Shown: positions 37,108-47,235, counted from the stretch's first letter. The stretch is 64,000 nt of DNA from Methanosarcina sp. MTP4 (GCF_000970045.1 NZ_CP009505.1:372001-436000); one strand, 5' to 3'. Notes: a model not told the origin generated them from the sequence alone. Made by a program: numbers and translations.

Positions 37108-38232
37108 TCACTCTACGAAGTCAATCCCGTATTTGAGGGTGACATTTTTGTCGTTTCCGTGCCCGTAAATCTGGGCGGAGGTAACTCCGGTGACCACGAT
37201 CATTGTGCGCACGGTCTGTTCAAGTTCGGGGTCGACCTGGGCACCCCAGATCAGGCGGGCATTGGTGTCGATCCGGTTGTAAACTTCCTGGACCACGTTC
37301 TCTGCTTCGGCTATGGTCATGTCAGGGCCTCCGACCACATTCACGAGGGCAGAGGTCGCGCCTGAGATGTCAACGTCAAGAAGAGGGCTCCTGAGGGCTT
37401 TTTGCACGGATTCTACCGCCTTGTTCTCGCCATCGGATTCCCCGAGTCCTATCATAGCAACGCCTCCGTTCTGCATGACAGTCCTGATATCCGCAAAGTC
37501 AAGGTTGACAAGCCCCGGCTTTGTGATAAGCTCAGTGATACCTTTTACGGCCCTCATCAGGATTTCGTCCGATACCTTGAAAGCCGCCTGAAGCGGAAGT
37601 CTCGGGACAACTTCTATCAGTTTGTCGTTGGGAACCACGATCACGGTGTCGGCAACGTCCCTAAGGCGTTCGAGCCCTGCTTCTGCATTGGTTCGGCGGA
37701 TGTGCCCTTCCACACTGAAGGGGAGGGTGACTACTGCGATTGTAAGGGCGCCTGCGTCCCTGGCAGCTTCGGCAACGACCGGGGCGGACCCTGTTCCGGT
37801 TCCTCCTCCCATACCTGCCGTTATGAAGACCATGTCAGCGCCTTCGACAATTCTGTTAATCTCATCGATGCTCTCGATTGCAGCATCTTCTCCTATCTGG
37901 GGGAGGCTGCCAGCTCCAAGTCCGCGGGTCTTCTTTTTCCCTATAAGGATCTTTTTGTTAGCGTGTACATGGAGGAGGTGCTGGGCATCAGTGTTCAGGG
38001 CAACCATTTCCGCTCCCTGGATTCCTTCCCCCAGCATGCGCTGGATGCTGTTCGAACCGCCGCCTCCGCAGCCAACGACCTTGATGGTTGTTTGAAGGCT
38101 TTTCAGGATCTCTTCGAGTTCGGCGTTGATTTCGTCGTTTTCGTTCGAGTCATCAGGGTTTACATACTCTCCCTGCCCGCCACGTCCTTCCTGGGCAGAT
38201 CGAGCAAGGGCTTCTTCCACAATGGATCTCAT
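37108..38232 (-). CDS. ftsZ: Cell division protein FtsZ
   Basis: A 374-residue tubulin-family GTPase that forms the division ring. The nucleotide-binding loop [10 protein letters not shown] is near residues 54-63, and the tubulin signature GGGTGTGS is at 142-149. The T7 region [13 protein letters not shown] is near 240. An acidic N-terminal extension of about 48 residues precedes the core, as in archaeal FtsZ1-type proteins. The ATG follows GGAGG. It lies upstream of secE-spt5 on the same strand. Confidence 0.96.
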   Translation of the reverse strand: MRSIVEEALARSAQEGRGGQGEYVNPDDSNENDEINAELEEILKSLQTTIKVVGCGGGGSNSIQRMLGEGIQGAEMVALNTDAQHLLHVHANKKILIGKKKTRGLGAGSLPQIGEDAAIESIDEINRIVEGADMVFITAGMGGGTGTGSAPVVAEAARDAGALTIAVVTLPFSVEGHIRRTNAEAGLERLRDVADTVIVVPNDKLIEVVPRLPLQAAFKVSDEILMRAVKGITELITKPGLVNLDFADIRTVMQNGGVAMIGLGESDGENKAVESVQKALRSPLLDVDISGATSALVNVVGGPDMTIAEAENVVQEVYNRIDTNARLIWGAQVDPELEQTVRTMIVVTGVTSAQIYGHGNDKNVTLKYGIDFVE

Positions 38233-38737
38233 GCTACTGTTTTCCTCCGACCTGTAGGGTAATCGCTTAGTGAATAGTATTGAAGGATAAAATTATTTTT
38301 AAACATCACATATACAGTTTCCAATTTAAGAGTTTTCCTTTTCCGGGTTTCTGGTTTAGATGTTCATTGTTTAAAAATTTTGCCAATGTTTTCGGATTTC
38401 TCTCTCTAAATTGTTTTTTTCTTGCCTCTTGCCCGTCTTATGATGTCTTTTTTCTCCCTACTCTCTCCGGGATCTTCTCTTATTTTTTTCGGCAAGCTGT
38501 ATATTTTTTTAGATTTTATATTTTTTGAAGACGCCCTTCTATTTTTATTTTTCCCTTTTGCCCCGGATTTTTTCTTCCTTTTCTTTTTTATGAACCCTTC
38601 TTAACCTGTTACGGCTTCTAATGTCCAGGGCCTGGCTTCTAGTGTTTCATACCTGGTTTCTATAATCTCAGGCCCGGCTTTGTGAGCCCTGCAAGGTTTT
38701 TTGTAAGGTTGTATCCTTCGGGTTTTTGCCCTGCGTG
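38233..38737. other. T-rich spacer downstream of DUF99, upstream of ftsZ
   Basis: About 500 bases dominated by T-rich runs (38380-38600), which on the minus strand means A-rich sequence upstream of ftsZ. Imperfect repeats of a cctggctt/ggcctggcttct type occur at about 38620-38680. No gene or RNA could be identified. Confidence 0.35.
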
Positions 38738-39328
38738 TTATGCTTTTCCCCTTGATTCCCCTAAAATAATTCCCGTGGCAATCAGATGGGCTACTCGCAG
38801 GGGTTCCGGGATATTGCTTCTTATTGCTGTGAGCCTGACTATTTTCTCCGCGCTTTTGAGCCCGATTCCCTTTTTCTGGATATACACGGGATTTTCCCGG
38901 TTTCTCGTGACGACCTTTTCTATCTTCCCGGCTTTCTCTATTATATTCCAGCGTTCTTCCCCGTCAGGGAAGTGCTTAAGTGCGGCTTTTATTTTTTCAA
39001 AGTCCGGGTACGAGCGCATGACCACTATTACGGGAAGTCCTGTTTCTTCGTGAAGCTTCACAATGTCAACGACGTTGAAGCCTCCGTATGTGACCCCGTC
39101 CAGCATGATAACCCTGAGCTGCCCGTAGTGCTTGCTTTCCTTTGCCATCCGGCTGATGACCTCGGTTGCATCAAGCCCGTCCCGGGTGATTTCCGAACGC
39201 AGGACCCCGTCCATCCAGTCCCCTCCCCTGAAAACAGTTCCGACTATCATTATTTTTTCTGTAATGAGGGCCGAGTCATCTATCCCGAGGACCCGGATCT
39301 CGGGTTTGACATGAAAATCCGATTCCAC
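38738..39328 (-). CDS. DUF99 family protein (endonuclease V-like fold)
   Basis: A 196-residue archaeal protein. It has the family N-terminus (KPEIRVLGIDDSAL) with acidic residues at the positions of an endonuclease V-like site, the VIMLDGVTYGGFNVVDI segment near residue 75 and PVIVVMRSYPDF near 100. The C-terminus ends in the helix VAHLIATGIILGESRG. The activity has not been established for the family as far as I know. Confidence 0.88.
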   Translation of the reverse strand: MESDFHVKPEIRVLGIDDSALITEKIMIVGTVFRGGDWMDGVLRSEITRDGLDATEVISRMAKESKHYGQLRVIMLDGVTYGGFNVVDIVKLHEETGLPVIVVMRSYPDFEKIKAALKHFPDGEERWNIIEKAGKIEKVVTRNRENPVYIQKKGIGLKSAEKIVRLTAIRSNIPEPLRVAHLIATGIILGESRGKA

Positions 39329-39378
39329 GCTTTTCTTTACGTTGAAATTGCAAAAATAGTTTACCGGTTTTCAAAAGC

Positions 39379-39435
39379 AGTTTTACAGGAATAGTTTTAC
39401 AGGAATAGTTTTACAGGAATAGTTTTACAGGAATT
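39379..39435. repeat. 14-bp tandem repeat upstream of DUF99
   Basis: Four copies of aggaatagttttac, the last one diverging. The unit length equals that of the arrays near 35.7 and 41.5 kb, but the sequence is unrelated. Confidence 0.85.
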
Positions 39436-39615
39436 GTTTTTTATGTTCGTTTTCCCAAAATAGTTTCCCCCTAATATTTTTCAAGATCCGTTTTTCAGGA
39501 TATTTTTCAGGATATTTTTTCCGGAAACTGCTTTTTTTAGAGGACGTGCTGTTGTCGATATCCATCAGGCCCTGAATTTAAAAAATACCCCTGGGGGCTT
39601 TCTTCCCCCCCGGTT

Positions 39616-40911
39616 TCAGACGAACATTGTTTCGGCCAGCTCGATCTGGTTCATTTTCTGCGTACTTGCGGCCATTGAGACCTTATCTACCGCTTCCAGG
39701 AAGTCTTCCATCTCCACTGCCTGCCCGTCCTTCCGGACTGCAAGCATCCCCGCTTCCGTGGCAATTGCCTTCAGGTCCGCTCCGCTCATGCCCTCGGTGA
39801 GTTTTGCGAGCTTCTTGAAATTGATGCCTCCGGTAAGGGTCATGTTTTCACTGTGGATCTGGAGGATCTTTTCTCTGGCTTCTGGTCCGGGCATCGGAAC
39901 GTTCACCAACCTGTCAAAGCGCCCTGGCCTGAGAATTGCCGGGTCAAGGACGTCCGGGCGATTAGTTGCTGCAATGATCCGAACGTTCTTCCGCTTGTCA
40001 AAGCCGTCCATTTCCGCAAGGAGCTGCATGAGCGTCCTCTGGACTTCCCGGTCCGCGCCGGTAGTTTCGTTCAGACGCCTGGCTGCAATCGAGTCCAGTT
40101 CGTCAATAAATATAATACTCGGGGCTTTTTTCCGGGCCATTTCGAAGATTTCCCGGACAAGCTTGGAACCGTCCCCTATGTACTTTTGCACAAGTTCCGA
40201 GCCGACTACCCTGATGAAGGTTGCTTTCGTCCTGTGAGCCACGGCTTTTGCGAGCAGGGTTTTACCTGTCCCCGGGAGACCGAAAAGAAGCACTCCCTTG
40301 GGAGGTTCTATCCCTATGCGGGAAAAGCGTTCCGGGTCGATAAGCGGCAGTTCCACTGCTTCTTGAAGTTCCTGAATCTGCTCCTCTAGCCCACCGATCT
40401 GGCCGTAGTCCACTTCCACTGTTTCGAGGACTTCCATCGCAGCTACAAAAGGCTCTTACGTAGAGGGAATCACCTCAGCAATGGCAAGGGTATGCTGGTT
40501 CAGGGCGACTTTTGCCCCTGGGGCCAGTTTTTTCTCGTCAATGTACTGGGACACGTTTACCAGAAACTGGGGTCCGTTGCTGCTCCTCACAATGATCCGA
40601 TCGTTTTTGATCACATCGATAACCGTACCAATGATCAGAGGAGAGGTCTTCATGCGATCCAGTTCAGACTGCAGCTTCCGGATTTCCCTTTCATATTTGA
40701 TCTTCTGGTTTTCCAAATAGCGCTTTTCTGATTCGATCTGGCTACACTGCTCTTCCAGATAGGTGTTGCGGCTTTCAAGCTGTCTCATGCGGTCCTGAAG
40801 GTTCTCTGATGACTCTTCCATCCCGCCAGTCTCGATTCCGTCATACACAGGTCCGGACTTCACAACGTGACTGCGCATGTTTTCATCCTTACTTTTGGTA
40901 CTTTCCGTCAT
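39616..40911 (-). pseudogene. pan: Proteasome-activating nucleotidase (PAN), interrupted by an in-frame TAA
   Basis: AAA+ ATPase that unfolds proteins for the 20S proteasome. The whole frame would give about 430 codons, the normal PAN length, but a TAA at 40456-40458 divides it. The first part (40456-40911) holds the coiled coil and OB domain and ends in AIAEVIPST. Codons EPFVAA follow the stop in the same frame and lead straight into [12 protein letters not shown]. The second part (from ATG 40437) is a complete AAA+ module: [17 protein letters not shown], the [20 protein letters not shown] segment, and a C-terminal MFV in place of the HbYX motif. No frame shift is needed. It could be a real nonsense mutation, split subunits, stop readthrough or a sequencing error. 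TAA is not the pyrrolysine codon (TAG). Confidence 0.8.
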
Positions 40912-40968
40912 GGAGCTCCGAATAATATTTAAGTTCGTACCGTATATAGCGTTTTCGAAGTGATCAAT

Positions 40969-41454
40969 ATGCAGTGCGAAATATGTGGTGCAGAGATCCG
41001 TGAAAAGCCGATAAGCGTTACCATAGACAATAGTGTACTTCAGGTATGCCCTAAATGTGCTCCATACGGGCAGCCTGTCAATAAGAGGGCACCTGTTTCC
41101 AGGAAAGTCTCTCCGGTGGCTCGAACGGCACCACGGGTTACAAAGAGGCCCCAAAAGAATTACTTTGACATTCTAAAGGATGAACTTGTAGAAAATTATG
41201 AACATCTTCTCCGGGAAGCCCGGGAATCTCATGGCTGGTCTCAGGAAGAGCTGGCTGTCAAAATTAAAGAAAAAGCATCCCTCATTAAGAAAATAGAACG
41301 AAAAGAGATCGTGCCCGAAGACTCCGTGCGCAAGAAACTTGAGCACACCCTCAACATCAAGCTAACGGAGCGGGTTTCCAGTTCGGATCAGGAGGTCTCC
41401 CACTTTAAGACGGATACGACCCTCGGGGATATCGTTAAGATCAAGAGGAAGTAA
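40969..41454 (+). CDS. Multiprotein-bridging factor 1 (MBF1) homologue
   Basis: A 161-residue transcription-associated protein. The N-terminal zinc ribbon has CEICGAEI and a second pair CPKCA. A basic linker follows, then a Cro/C1-type helix-turn-helix at about residues 75-130 ([31 protein letters not shown]). The ATG at 40969 has GTGATC just upstream; a GTG at 40960 is the alternative. It is divergent from pan with a 57-base shared promoter region (tatatag near 40940). Confidence 0.9.
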   Translation: MQCEICGAEIREKPISVTIDNSVLQVCPKCAPYGQPVNKRAPVSRKVSPVARTAPRVTKRPQKNYFDILKDELVENYEHLLREARESHGWSQEELAVKIKEKASLIKKIERKEIVPEDSVRKKLEHTLNIKLTERVSSSDQEVSHFKTDTTLGDIVKIKRK

Positions 41455-41470
41455 TTCTCCGCTGAGACAT

Positions 41471-41585
41471 GGTAATTAGGTTACGGTAATTAGGTTACGG
41501 TAATTAGGTTACGGTAATTAGGTTACGGTAATTAGGTTACGGTAATTAGGTTACGGTAATTAGGTTACGGTAATTAGGTTACGGT
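41471..41585. repeat. 14-bp tandem repeat array after MBF1
   Basis: About eight perfect head-to-tail copies of ggtaattaggttac. The rest of this 440-base spacer (to 41893) is AT-rich and then pyrimidine-rich, with no gene seen. Confidence 0.92.
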
Positions 41586-41893
41586 ATTACATATCAGGTA
41601 TTAAAGTTGGGTAAGTAAAATAAGGTACTAAGATAAGGTAATTAAAATAGATAAATCAATATAAAGGTGAATTCCGGGGTATCGGTTTTCAATCCTGACA
41701 CCTCAGTAATCCAGACTGGAATGTAGGCTGGAGAGTTCTTTATCTCTCCTTTTTCTCATTTCCCTTTATTTTTTACTCCCTTATGTCATCCCTTTTTCTT
41801 CTCTTCTTCTCTCCTCTATTTTTTTTCTGCTTTTTCTCTTCAATTAGGTCCTGGTCTGTACAGTTTCCTACCTGCCTGCCTTTTGCCTTCCCT

Positions 41894-42736
41894 TTACATT
41901 TCGATCTCAATGTCGTACACTTTTTCAGGATTTTCCTTGTGGATGGTCCAGAAAGGTTCTTCCCCGTGCTTTTCTACCAGTTTTAATGTTCTGCGAGGGA
42001 TTGTTTTCGGGCCAAGTACCGCGCCGGGCCTTTCAGGGTCATCGATATAGTCTGTTTCCATCATGAAACGGGTACCTTCTTCAAGGGCCTTTTCAATCGC
42101 TCCTTTGGAACAGATCACTCCGGGAAAGACTCCCAGTTTCTCGCAGGCGTTAACGAGAGGCGGGGCATAGTGCTTAACCACCCTGTACATTTTGATCCCG
42201 GTTTTCCTTGCCCTCTCCGCAATATCGGTGAGTTCCGGCTCTTCGACGCTTTCTGTGTGGAGCTGGACTGCACAGTCCTGGTCTCTTCCCAGGGAAAAGG
42301 CGTGTTCCATGATCTCGTTTGAGGCTTCCCAGACCTCTCCGGGAACGGGGTAGTGCGGGCGCCCTGATTTAATTCCCACCGCAAGACCTTTTTCCACGTA
42401 GTCTGCCGCAAGCTCAAGGCCTTTTTTCATGGTCTCGGCAGCCTCTCCTAGTTCCATGTACTCCGTGAGTTTTGAAATCTCTGCAGGGTGTACCCCAAGC
42501 ACGGGAAATGCCCCAACTCCCATCTCCCGGATTTTTGCGGCGATTTCCACTGTCTCATCAAAGACGGGCAGGTAATCTTCGGGCTTTTTTACAGTGATCC
42601 CCAGGGTCCAGGTCGGCTTGGTCACCAGGATAATGTGGGTTCCCCCTGCGTTCTGGAAGTCTTTTACGGCGGCAAGCCCCCTGGCTCTCGGGTCGATGTG
42701 CATGTGGTTGTCGGTAATCGGAATTTTTGCGGGCAT
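41894..42736 (-). CDS. TatD-related metal-dependent hydrolase
   Basis: A 280-residue amidohydrolase-fold protein. The first metal-binding pair HMH is at residues 11-13 (ITDNHMHIDPRA). FPVLGVHPAE lies near 98, an HTE motif near 160 and METDYIDDP near 230, giving the expected His and Asp ligands along a TIM barrel. Homologues in methanogens are annotated as TatD-like deoxyribonucleases, but the real substrate is unknown. It is divergent from the isocitrate dehydrogenase-like gene. Confidence 0.85.
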   Translation of the reverse strand: MPAKIPITDNHMHIDPRARGLAAVKDFQNAGGTHIILVTKPTWTLGITVKKPEDYLPVFDETVEIAAKIREMGVGAFPVLGVHPAEISKLTEYMELGEAAETMKKGLELAADYVEKGLAVGIKSGRPHYPVPGEVWEASNEIMEHAFSLGRDQDCAVQLHTESVEEPELTDIAERARKTGIKMYRVVKHYAPPLVNACEKLGVFPGVICSKGAIEKALEEGTRFMMETDYIDDPERPGAVLGPKTIPRRTLKLVEKHGEEPFWTIHKENPEKVYDIEIEM

Positions 42737-43146
42737 TTTTTCTTCCTCAAATTTGCTTTAGCCTTGCTTTAGCCTTGCTTTAGCCTTGCTTGAATCTTTC
42801 TCAAAAAGGGTTTTCCGAAAGTTCTTTTTTTCATCTTGAATATTTTTATGTGTTTTCACGGCCTGTAAATTTTCCGGTTTTTCAGGTCTGCGGCCTCTTT
42901 CGCTACACTTTCGCAGAAGGCTTGTCCCCGATATATTAGCACCCAAAACTTGAAATAGATAGCCTGCTGTTGAGTACCCGGGAAGCAATCAAGTAATTTT
43001 TAGTCAAATTTTTTGAAAGGTCTTTTTCCCTTTTCCAGCTTATCAAGCGCTACCATTCTTCAAATAAGAAACCAAACGCATGGTTACCTGATACACGGTG
43101 ACCTGAAATGGCAACCTGATATACGGTGACCTGAAATGGTGATAAT
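42737..43146. other. Divergent spacer with short repeats
   Basis: Three copies of gctttagcctt lie at about 42755-42788. A duplicated cctgatayacggtgacctgaa element lies at about 43087-43136, just before the dehydrogenase gene, and ends in a GGTGAT ribosome binding site. The middle is unremarkable. Confidence 0.45.
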
Positions 43147-44175
43147 ATGAGCAAAACCGCAGCAGTAATAAAAGGTGACGGGGTTGGCCCCGAACTTGTC
43201 GACGCAATGCTTAAAGTCGTGGAAGCCGCAGGTACGGACGTCGAATTCGTGATGTGTGAAGCCGGTGCCACCTGGTGGGAAGAACACGGTGGAAATTCCC
43301 TTATCCCTGACGAGACCTGGGACATCCTGGACAGCTCCGACGCCTCCTTTAAGGGGCCTACCACCACTCCCGGGGGGATCGGTTCCCCGAGAAGTGTGGC
43401 CGTGTCCATCAGGAGGAAGTACGACCTCTATGCAAACGTGCGCCCCATAAAGACTTTCCCGAATTCCAATGCCCCCCTGGGAGACGTTGAACACATCTGT
43501 GTCAGGGAAGGGACGGAAGGCCTCTACATCGGCGAAGAAGTCGCACTTACGGATGATGTTTCGATAGCTATCCGCAAAATCACCCGTACTTCCTCAGGTA
43601 AGATTGCTCGCTACGCCTTTGAAGAAGCAAAGCGGAGAGGCTACGACACTGTTGTCCCAATCCACAAGAGCAACATCCTCAAACAGACCTGTGGTACCTT
43701 CCTCGAAGAGGTCGAAAAGGTCGGAAAAGAATTCCCTGACATCGAGATCTGGCCCTACCATGTAGACAACATCGCTATGCAGCTTATTAAGAACCCGCAG
43801 ATCTTCGACAAGAAGATCCTCCTGTCTACCAACCTCTTCATGGACATTATCAGCGAGGAATGTGCGGCTCTGGTCGGCAGCATCGGGATGATCTACTCCG
43901 CCAATATCGGGGACTCTTTTGCCATGTTCGAACCCGCCCACGGCTCAGCCCCCAAATATGCAGGTCTGGACAAAGTCAATCCGGTTGCAACCGTCCTTGC
44001 AGGGGCCTGGATGCTTGACTACCTGGGTGAAAAGGATAAGTCCGAAGCCATCTTCAAAGCCACGGAGCGCGTGGTCTCCGAAGGCAAGTACGTCACCTAC
44101 GACCTAGGCGGAAACGCAAAACTCAGCGAGATGGCCGACGAGATCGCAAAGTACACGGCAGAAATCTTGAAGTAA
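43147..44175 (+). CDS. Isocitrate/isopropylmalate dehydrogenase family enzyme
   Basis: A 342-residue beta-decarboxylating dehydrogenase. Landmarks are IKGDGVGPELV at the N-terminus, FKGPTTTPGG near 75, the substrate arginines in RRKYDLYANVRPIKTFP near 95, and the metal and coenzyme region GDSFAMFEPAHGSAPKYAG near 262. Substrate preference (isocitrate, isopropylmalate or homoisocitrate) cannot be fixed by eye. The convergent neighbour, a citrate/homocitrate synthase-like enzyme, favours isocitrate in the oxidative branch to 2-oxoglutarate. The ATG follows GGTGAT. Confidence 0.88.
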   Translation: MSKTAAVIKGDGVGPELVDAMLKVVEAAGTDVEFVMCEAGATWWEEHGGNSLIPDETWDILDSSDASFKGPTTTPGGIGSPRSVAVSIRRKYDLYANVRPIKTFPNSNAPLGDVEHICVREGTEGLYIGEEVALTDDVSIAIRKITRTSSGKIARYAFEEAKRRGYDTVVPIHKSNILKQTCGTFLEEVEKVGKEFPDIEIWPYHVDNIAMQLIKNPQIFDKKILLSTNLFMDIISEECAALVGSIGMIYSANIGDSFAMFEPAHGSAPKYAGLDKVNPVATVLAGAWMLDYLGEKDKSEAIFKATERVVSEGKYVTYDLGGNAKLSEMADEIAKYTAEILK

Positions 44176-44333
44176 AAAAGTAATTCTGATGCACAAAGTG
44201 CAATAACGCGGAATAAGGTCTCTGAAAGAGTTTTTGAGAGAATATCTCAGAGAGTTCTCCTACTTTAGAGCCTTGTTCTGTTCCTTATTTTTCTTTTTTT
44301 CGTGTTCCTATATTCCGGTTTTCGGTCTCAGTT

Positions 44334-45629
44334 TCATCTCTTTTTCGCAAACTTCCCTCTGCCTCCTGCGTGTACAGGGTCACAGATCGACTGGCAAAGG
44401 AAATACTTCTCCACGTAGGCCAGGAGTTCTTCGTCCGAGATGGAGGAGACCCGCTCTTCGTTGTCGTAGAGTTTCTGGATTTCTTGCTGGATGTTGAGGA
44501 GCCTTTCATCGTCTTTTTCTACGGCTGTTTCGACTCCCAGCAATTCGTTTAAGGTTTCCTGGACCTTATGTCGGATTATTTCCAGGCCCGAGGAATCCCC
44601 AATTAGGAGCAACCTTTCTCTTCCTATCAGTTCCGGAGGATAGGGTTCGTAGTTGAAGGGGTTTTTCAGGATGCCTGCGGCGTGTATCCCTGATTCGTGG
44701 GCGAAGATATTTTTCCCCACAACCGGTTTGTTTCTCGGGATCCGGAGTCCCAGGGCTTTTTCCATGAAGTCCGTGAAACGGGAAATGGGTTCGAGGTTGT
44801 ATTTCTCAAAGCCTTCCACGCGGTCTGCCAGGAAAAGGAGGATTTTTTCCATCCCCGTATTTCCTGCACGCTCTCCTATTCCGAGGAAGGTTACACTGCT
44901 CCAGTTAGCTCCATACCAGTATCCTGCAATGGAACTTGCTGTCCCCATCCCGTAATCGTCATGAATATGGGTCTCGATGTTCTTGACTTTTATCTCTTTT
45001 TTCAGATGTTCCATTATTTTCGGGATCCCGTAAGGTTCATCAATTCCTATGTACGGAAGCCCGTACCCTACTGTGTCGCAGACCCTGATAATGCAGTCAG
45101 GATCGATTTCCATGATTTTTTCGATAAGTGGGAAGACGAAGTTGTAGTTGTCAGCTCTTGTCATGTCTTCCAGGTGAGCCCGGGTGCGAAGCCCATGGTC
45201 AACGGCGTACTGGAGGGCATCAAGGTATTTCTCCTCTGCTTCCTCCCTTCCTGAAAGCCGCATTTTGGACTTTATGTGGGTATCCGAGACCGACATTAAT
45301 ATTCCTGTTTCTTCGAGCCCGTCAACTTCCAGGATCTTATCAATGTCCCCGCGAGAAGCCCTTGACCAGCCCGTGATCTCGGGGCACTCGTATCCCCTGT
45401 CAAACATGAGCTTTACGGCGTCCTTATCTCTCTGGTTGAAGACAAAAGCTTCCAGTTTTTCAATTCCTATCTCGTGGAGGTACTCGTAGATCTGAAGCTT
45501 GTGGTCCCTTTTCAGGACTATCCCCGGCATCTGGGAGCCGTCGCGGATTGTGCTATCACTGATGAAAATCTCATTTCCGTAGGGCAGCTTTAACTTGGGT
45601 AAATCGTCATATGATTCGTAAACCTTCAT
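44334..45629 (-). CDS. DRE-TIM acyltransferase, possibly Re-citrate synthase or homocitrate synthase
   Basis: A 431-residue member of the isopropylmalate/homocitrate synthase superfamily. The metal and acetyl-CoA motif is SDSTIRDGSQMPG near residue 25. Other barrel landmarks are VCDTVGYGLP, the metal histidines in IETHIHDDYGMGTA, LGIGERAGNTG and the NIFAHESGIHAAG segment near 300. It is too short for LeuA with a regulatory domain. Next to a convergent isocitrate dehydrogenase-like gene, a Re-type citrate synthase is attractive; homocitrate synthase is the main alternative. The ATG at 45629 follows GGAGG at eight bases; a frame extending to 45704 has no such site. Confidence 0.8.
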   Translation of the reverse strand: MKVYESYDDLPKLKLPYGNEIFISDSTIRDGSQMPGIVLKRDHKLQIYEYLHEIGIEKLEAFVFNQRDKDAVKLMFDRGYECPEITGWSRASRGDIDKILEVDGLEETGILMSVSDTHIKSKMRLSGREEAEEKYLDALQYAVDHGLRTRAHLEDMTRADNYNFVFPLIEKIMEIDPDCIIRVCDTVGYGLPYIGIDEPYGIPKIMEHLKKEIKVKNIETHIHDDYGMGTASSIAGYWYGANWSSVTFLGIGERAGNTGMEKILLFLADRVEGFEKYNLEPISRFTDFMEKALGLRIPRNKPVVGKNIFAHESGIHAAGILKNPFNYEPYPPELIGRERLLLIGDSSGLEIIRHKVQETLNELLGVETAVEKDDERLLNIQQEIQKLYDNEERVSSISDEELLAYVEKYFLCQSICDPVHAGGRGKFAKKR

Positions 45630-46474
45630 CACTTTTCCTCCTGTATTTGTAGATAACAGTGGCCTGCATAGGGGGAGCGGGCTTACACTGTTGGGGGTCC
45701 CCATCTTCTATTAAAAAATGTCGTTACATGATATAAAGTCGGAAAAACCAGTCTAAATAAGCGAGAAATTATCCCGTTTCTAACCTGAAAATCCCCTTTT
45801 CAGGTGTATCTGAGTCGACGTTTGCTTTTTCAGGTCAAGTTGTCAGCATAAATATATGCGTTTATGGTTAAAATGTTTTTCTTCTATTTAAAAAATATAT
45901 TTCTATTTATAAAAACCCATTTTTCAAGAATACCCGGTTAATATTCACAAATCTTTCCCATCATATTGTTTTTCACTTTTAACTTAAAGGGGCAAGTCCT
46001 ATCATTAATAATACATATTTTCTTAATGTGTCCCCCCCACGATCAGTGATTTGCCAGTAGATACAAACTTTCCCATGGATAATTTTTCCGAACACTTTTT
46101 TGTCGCATGAAAGTTTACTTTCCTGACAAGCCCCTACTGCTGATAATAAGGTATATCTAGAACAAATTATATTTATATCTCCGCAGATTTCAGGTGTATG
46201 ATTTATATTTATTGTTGTATAATATCACATGCCTGACTTGCTCAGAATTATATAATGTTAATTTGCTGTATAAAGTGAATTGCTGTATGAAGTGAATTGT
46301 TGCATGAAGTGAATTGTTGCATGAAGTGAATTGTTGCATGAAGTGAATTGTTGCATGAAGTGAATTGTATAGTTAATTTGTTTCAATTTAAATTCGCATC
46401 CGGCACATATTTAATTTACATTTGATATTTAATTTACATTTGGTATATTTGCATCACTTTTACCCAGGTGGAAC
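45630..46474. other. Long AT-rich spacer with a 17-bp tandem array
   Basis: About 845 bases without a supported gene. At 46275-46370 there are about six copies of tgaagtgaattgttgca. The matching segments ggggcaagtcctatcattaataat (about 45988) and gacaagcccctactgctgataataagg (about 46127) contain the complementary pair ggggc and gcccc. TATA-like ttatatttatatc lies near 46167. A ribosome binding site AGGTGG precedes cbiT. Confidence 0.4.
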
Positions 46475-47020
46475 ATGTCCGAAATAGTAGGTGTTAGCGG
46501 CGGTCCGACAAAACCGGAAATCATTGTGGTGTCCCTCTCAAAGCTCGGGCTTCGAGACGGGGACCGGTTTGCAGATGTAGGCTGCGGTACGGGTTCGGTA
46601 TCAATTGCAGCAACCCGGCTGGTCAGGGGGCTCACGATCTATGCAATCGATGCCCGGGAAGAGGCTCTCAGGGCTACAGAAGCGAATTTTAAAAATTTCA
46701 ATATTGAGAACGGCAGGATTTTTGCCGGAGAAGCCTCGGAAATCCTGGGTGGAGAACTCATTGATTCTGTTGACTGCGCTTTTGTCGGTGGGACAAAGAA
46801 CATTGGCACCGTGCTAGAAAAACTGGTGCAGAAAAATGCCAGGAGCATTGTGGTAAATGCCGTCCGGATCGAGACTGTTGTCAGGACAATCGAGGCCATG
46901 AAGAAACTCGAGATTTTTGATGAAGTCATCCACCTGGTGGTCTCAAGAAGCGCCCCGATTGCAGGGGAGACCATGTTCAAGCCTGAAAACCCGGTGTACA
47001 TTATTGTCGGAAAAAGCTGA
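46475..47020 (+). CDS. cbiT: Cobalt-precorrin C15-methyltransferase/decarboxylase subunit CbiT
   Basis: A 181-residue class I SAM methyltransferase acting late in corrin ring synthesis (C15 methylation with decarboxylation of the C12 side chain). The N-terminus GGPTKPEI is typical of CbiT, and the SAM motif ADVGCGTGSVSI is near residue 30. The catalytic-region segment DCAFVGGTKN is near 94. The CbiE partner is not fused here and is not in the window. It leads the cbi series. The ATG follows AGGTGG. Confidence 0.94.
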   Translation: MSEIVGVSGGPTKPEIIVVSLSKLGLRDGDRFADVGCGTGSVSIAATRLVRGLTIYAIDAREEALRATEANFKNFNIENGRIFAGEASEILGGELIDSVDCAFVGGTKNIGTVLEKLVQKNARSIVVNAVRIETVVRTIEAMKKLEIFDEVIHLVVSRSAPIAGETMFKPENPVYIIVGKS

Positions 47021-47039
47021 ATAACTGAATTTCATGCTT

Positions 47040-47235
47040 TGTGTTAATCTTTGATGATTTACGTTTAATCTGGTAATTTATGTTTACCTGATGATTTACG
47101 TTTAATCTGGTAATTTACGTTTAACGTGACAATTTACGTTTAATCTGGTAATTTACGTTTACCTGATGATTTGCGTTTACCTGATGATTTGCGTTTAATC
47201 TGGTAATTTATGTTTACCTGATGATTTACGTTTAT
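47040..47235. repeat. Interspersed tandem repeats between cbiT and cbiL
   Basis: Alternating units of the types atttacgtttaatctggta and atttatgtttacctgatg, about ten in total, fill the spacer up to the cbiL leader. Confidence 0.8.

Noticed and set aside
40456-40458. Pyrrolysine as an explanation for the stop in pan
   Set aside because: The codon is TAA; pyrrolysine in Methanosarcina is inserted at TAG.
40912-41154. Upstream extension of the PAN N-terminal frame
   Set aside because: It overlaps the divergent MBF1 gene and the shared promoter; the ATG at 40911 has GGAG and gives normal PAN length.
41783-41986. 67-codon hydrophobic frame before the TatD-like gene
   Set aside because: It arises from a T/C-rich tract and runs into the opposite-strand gene.
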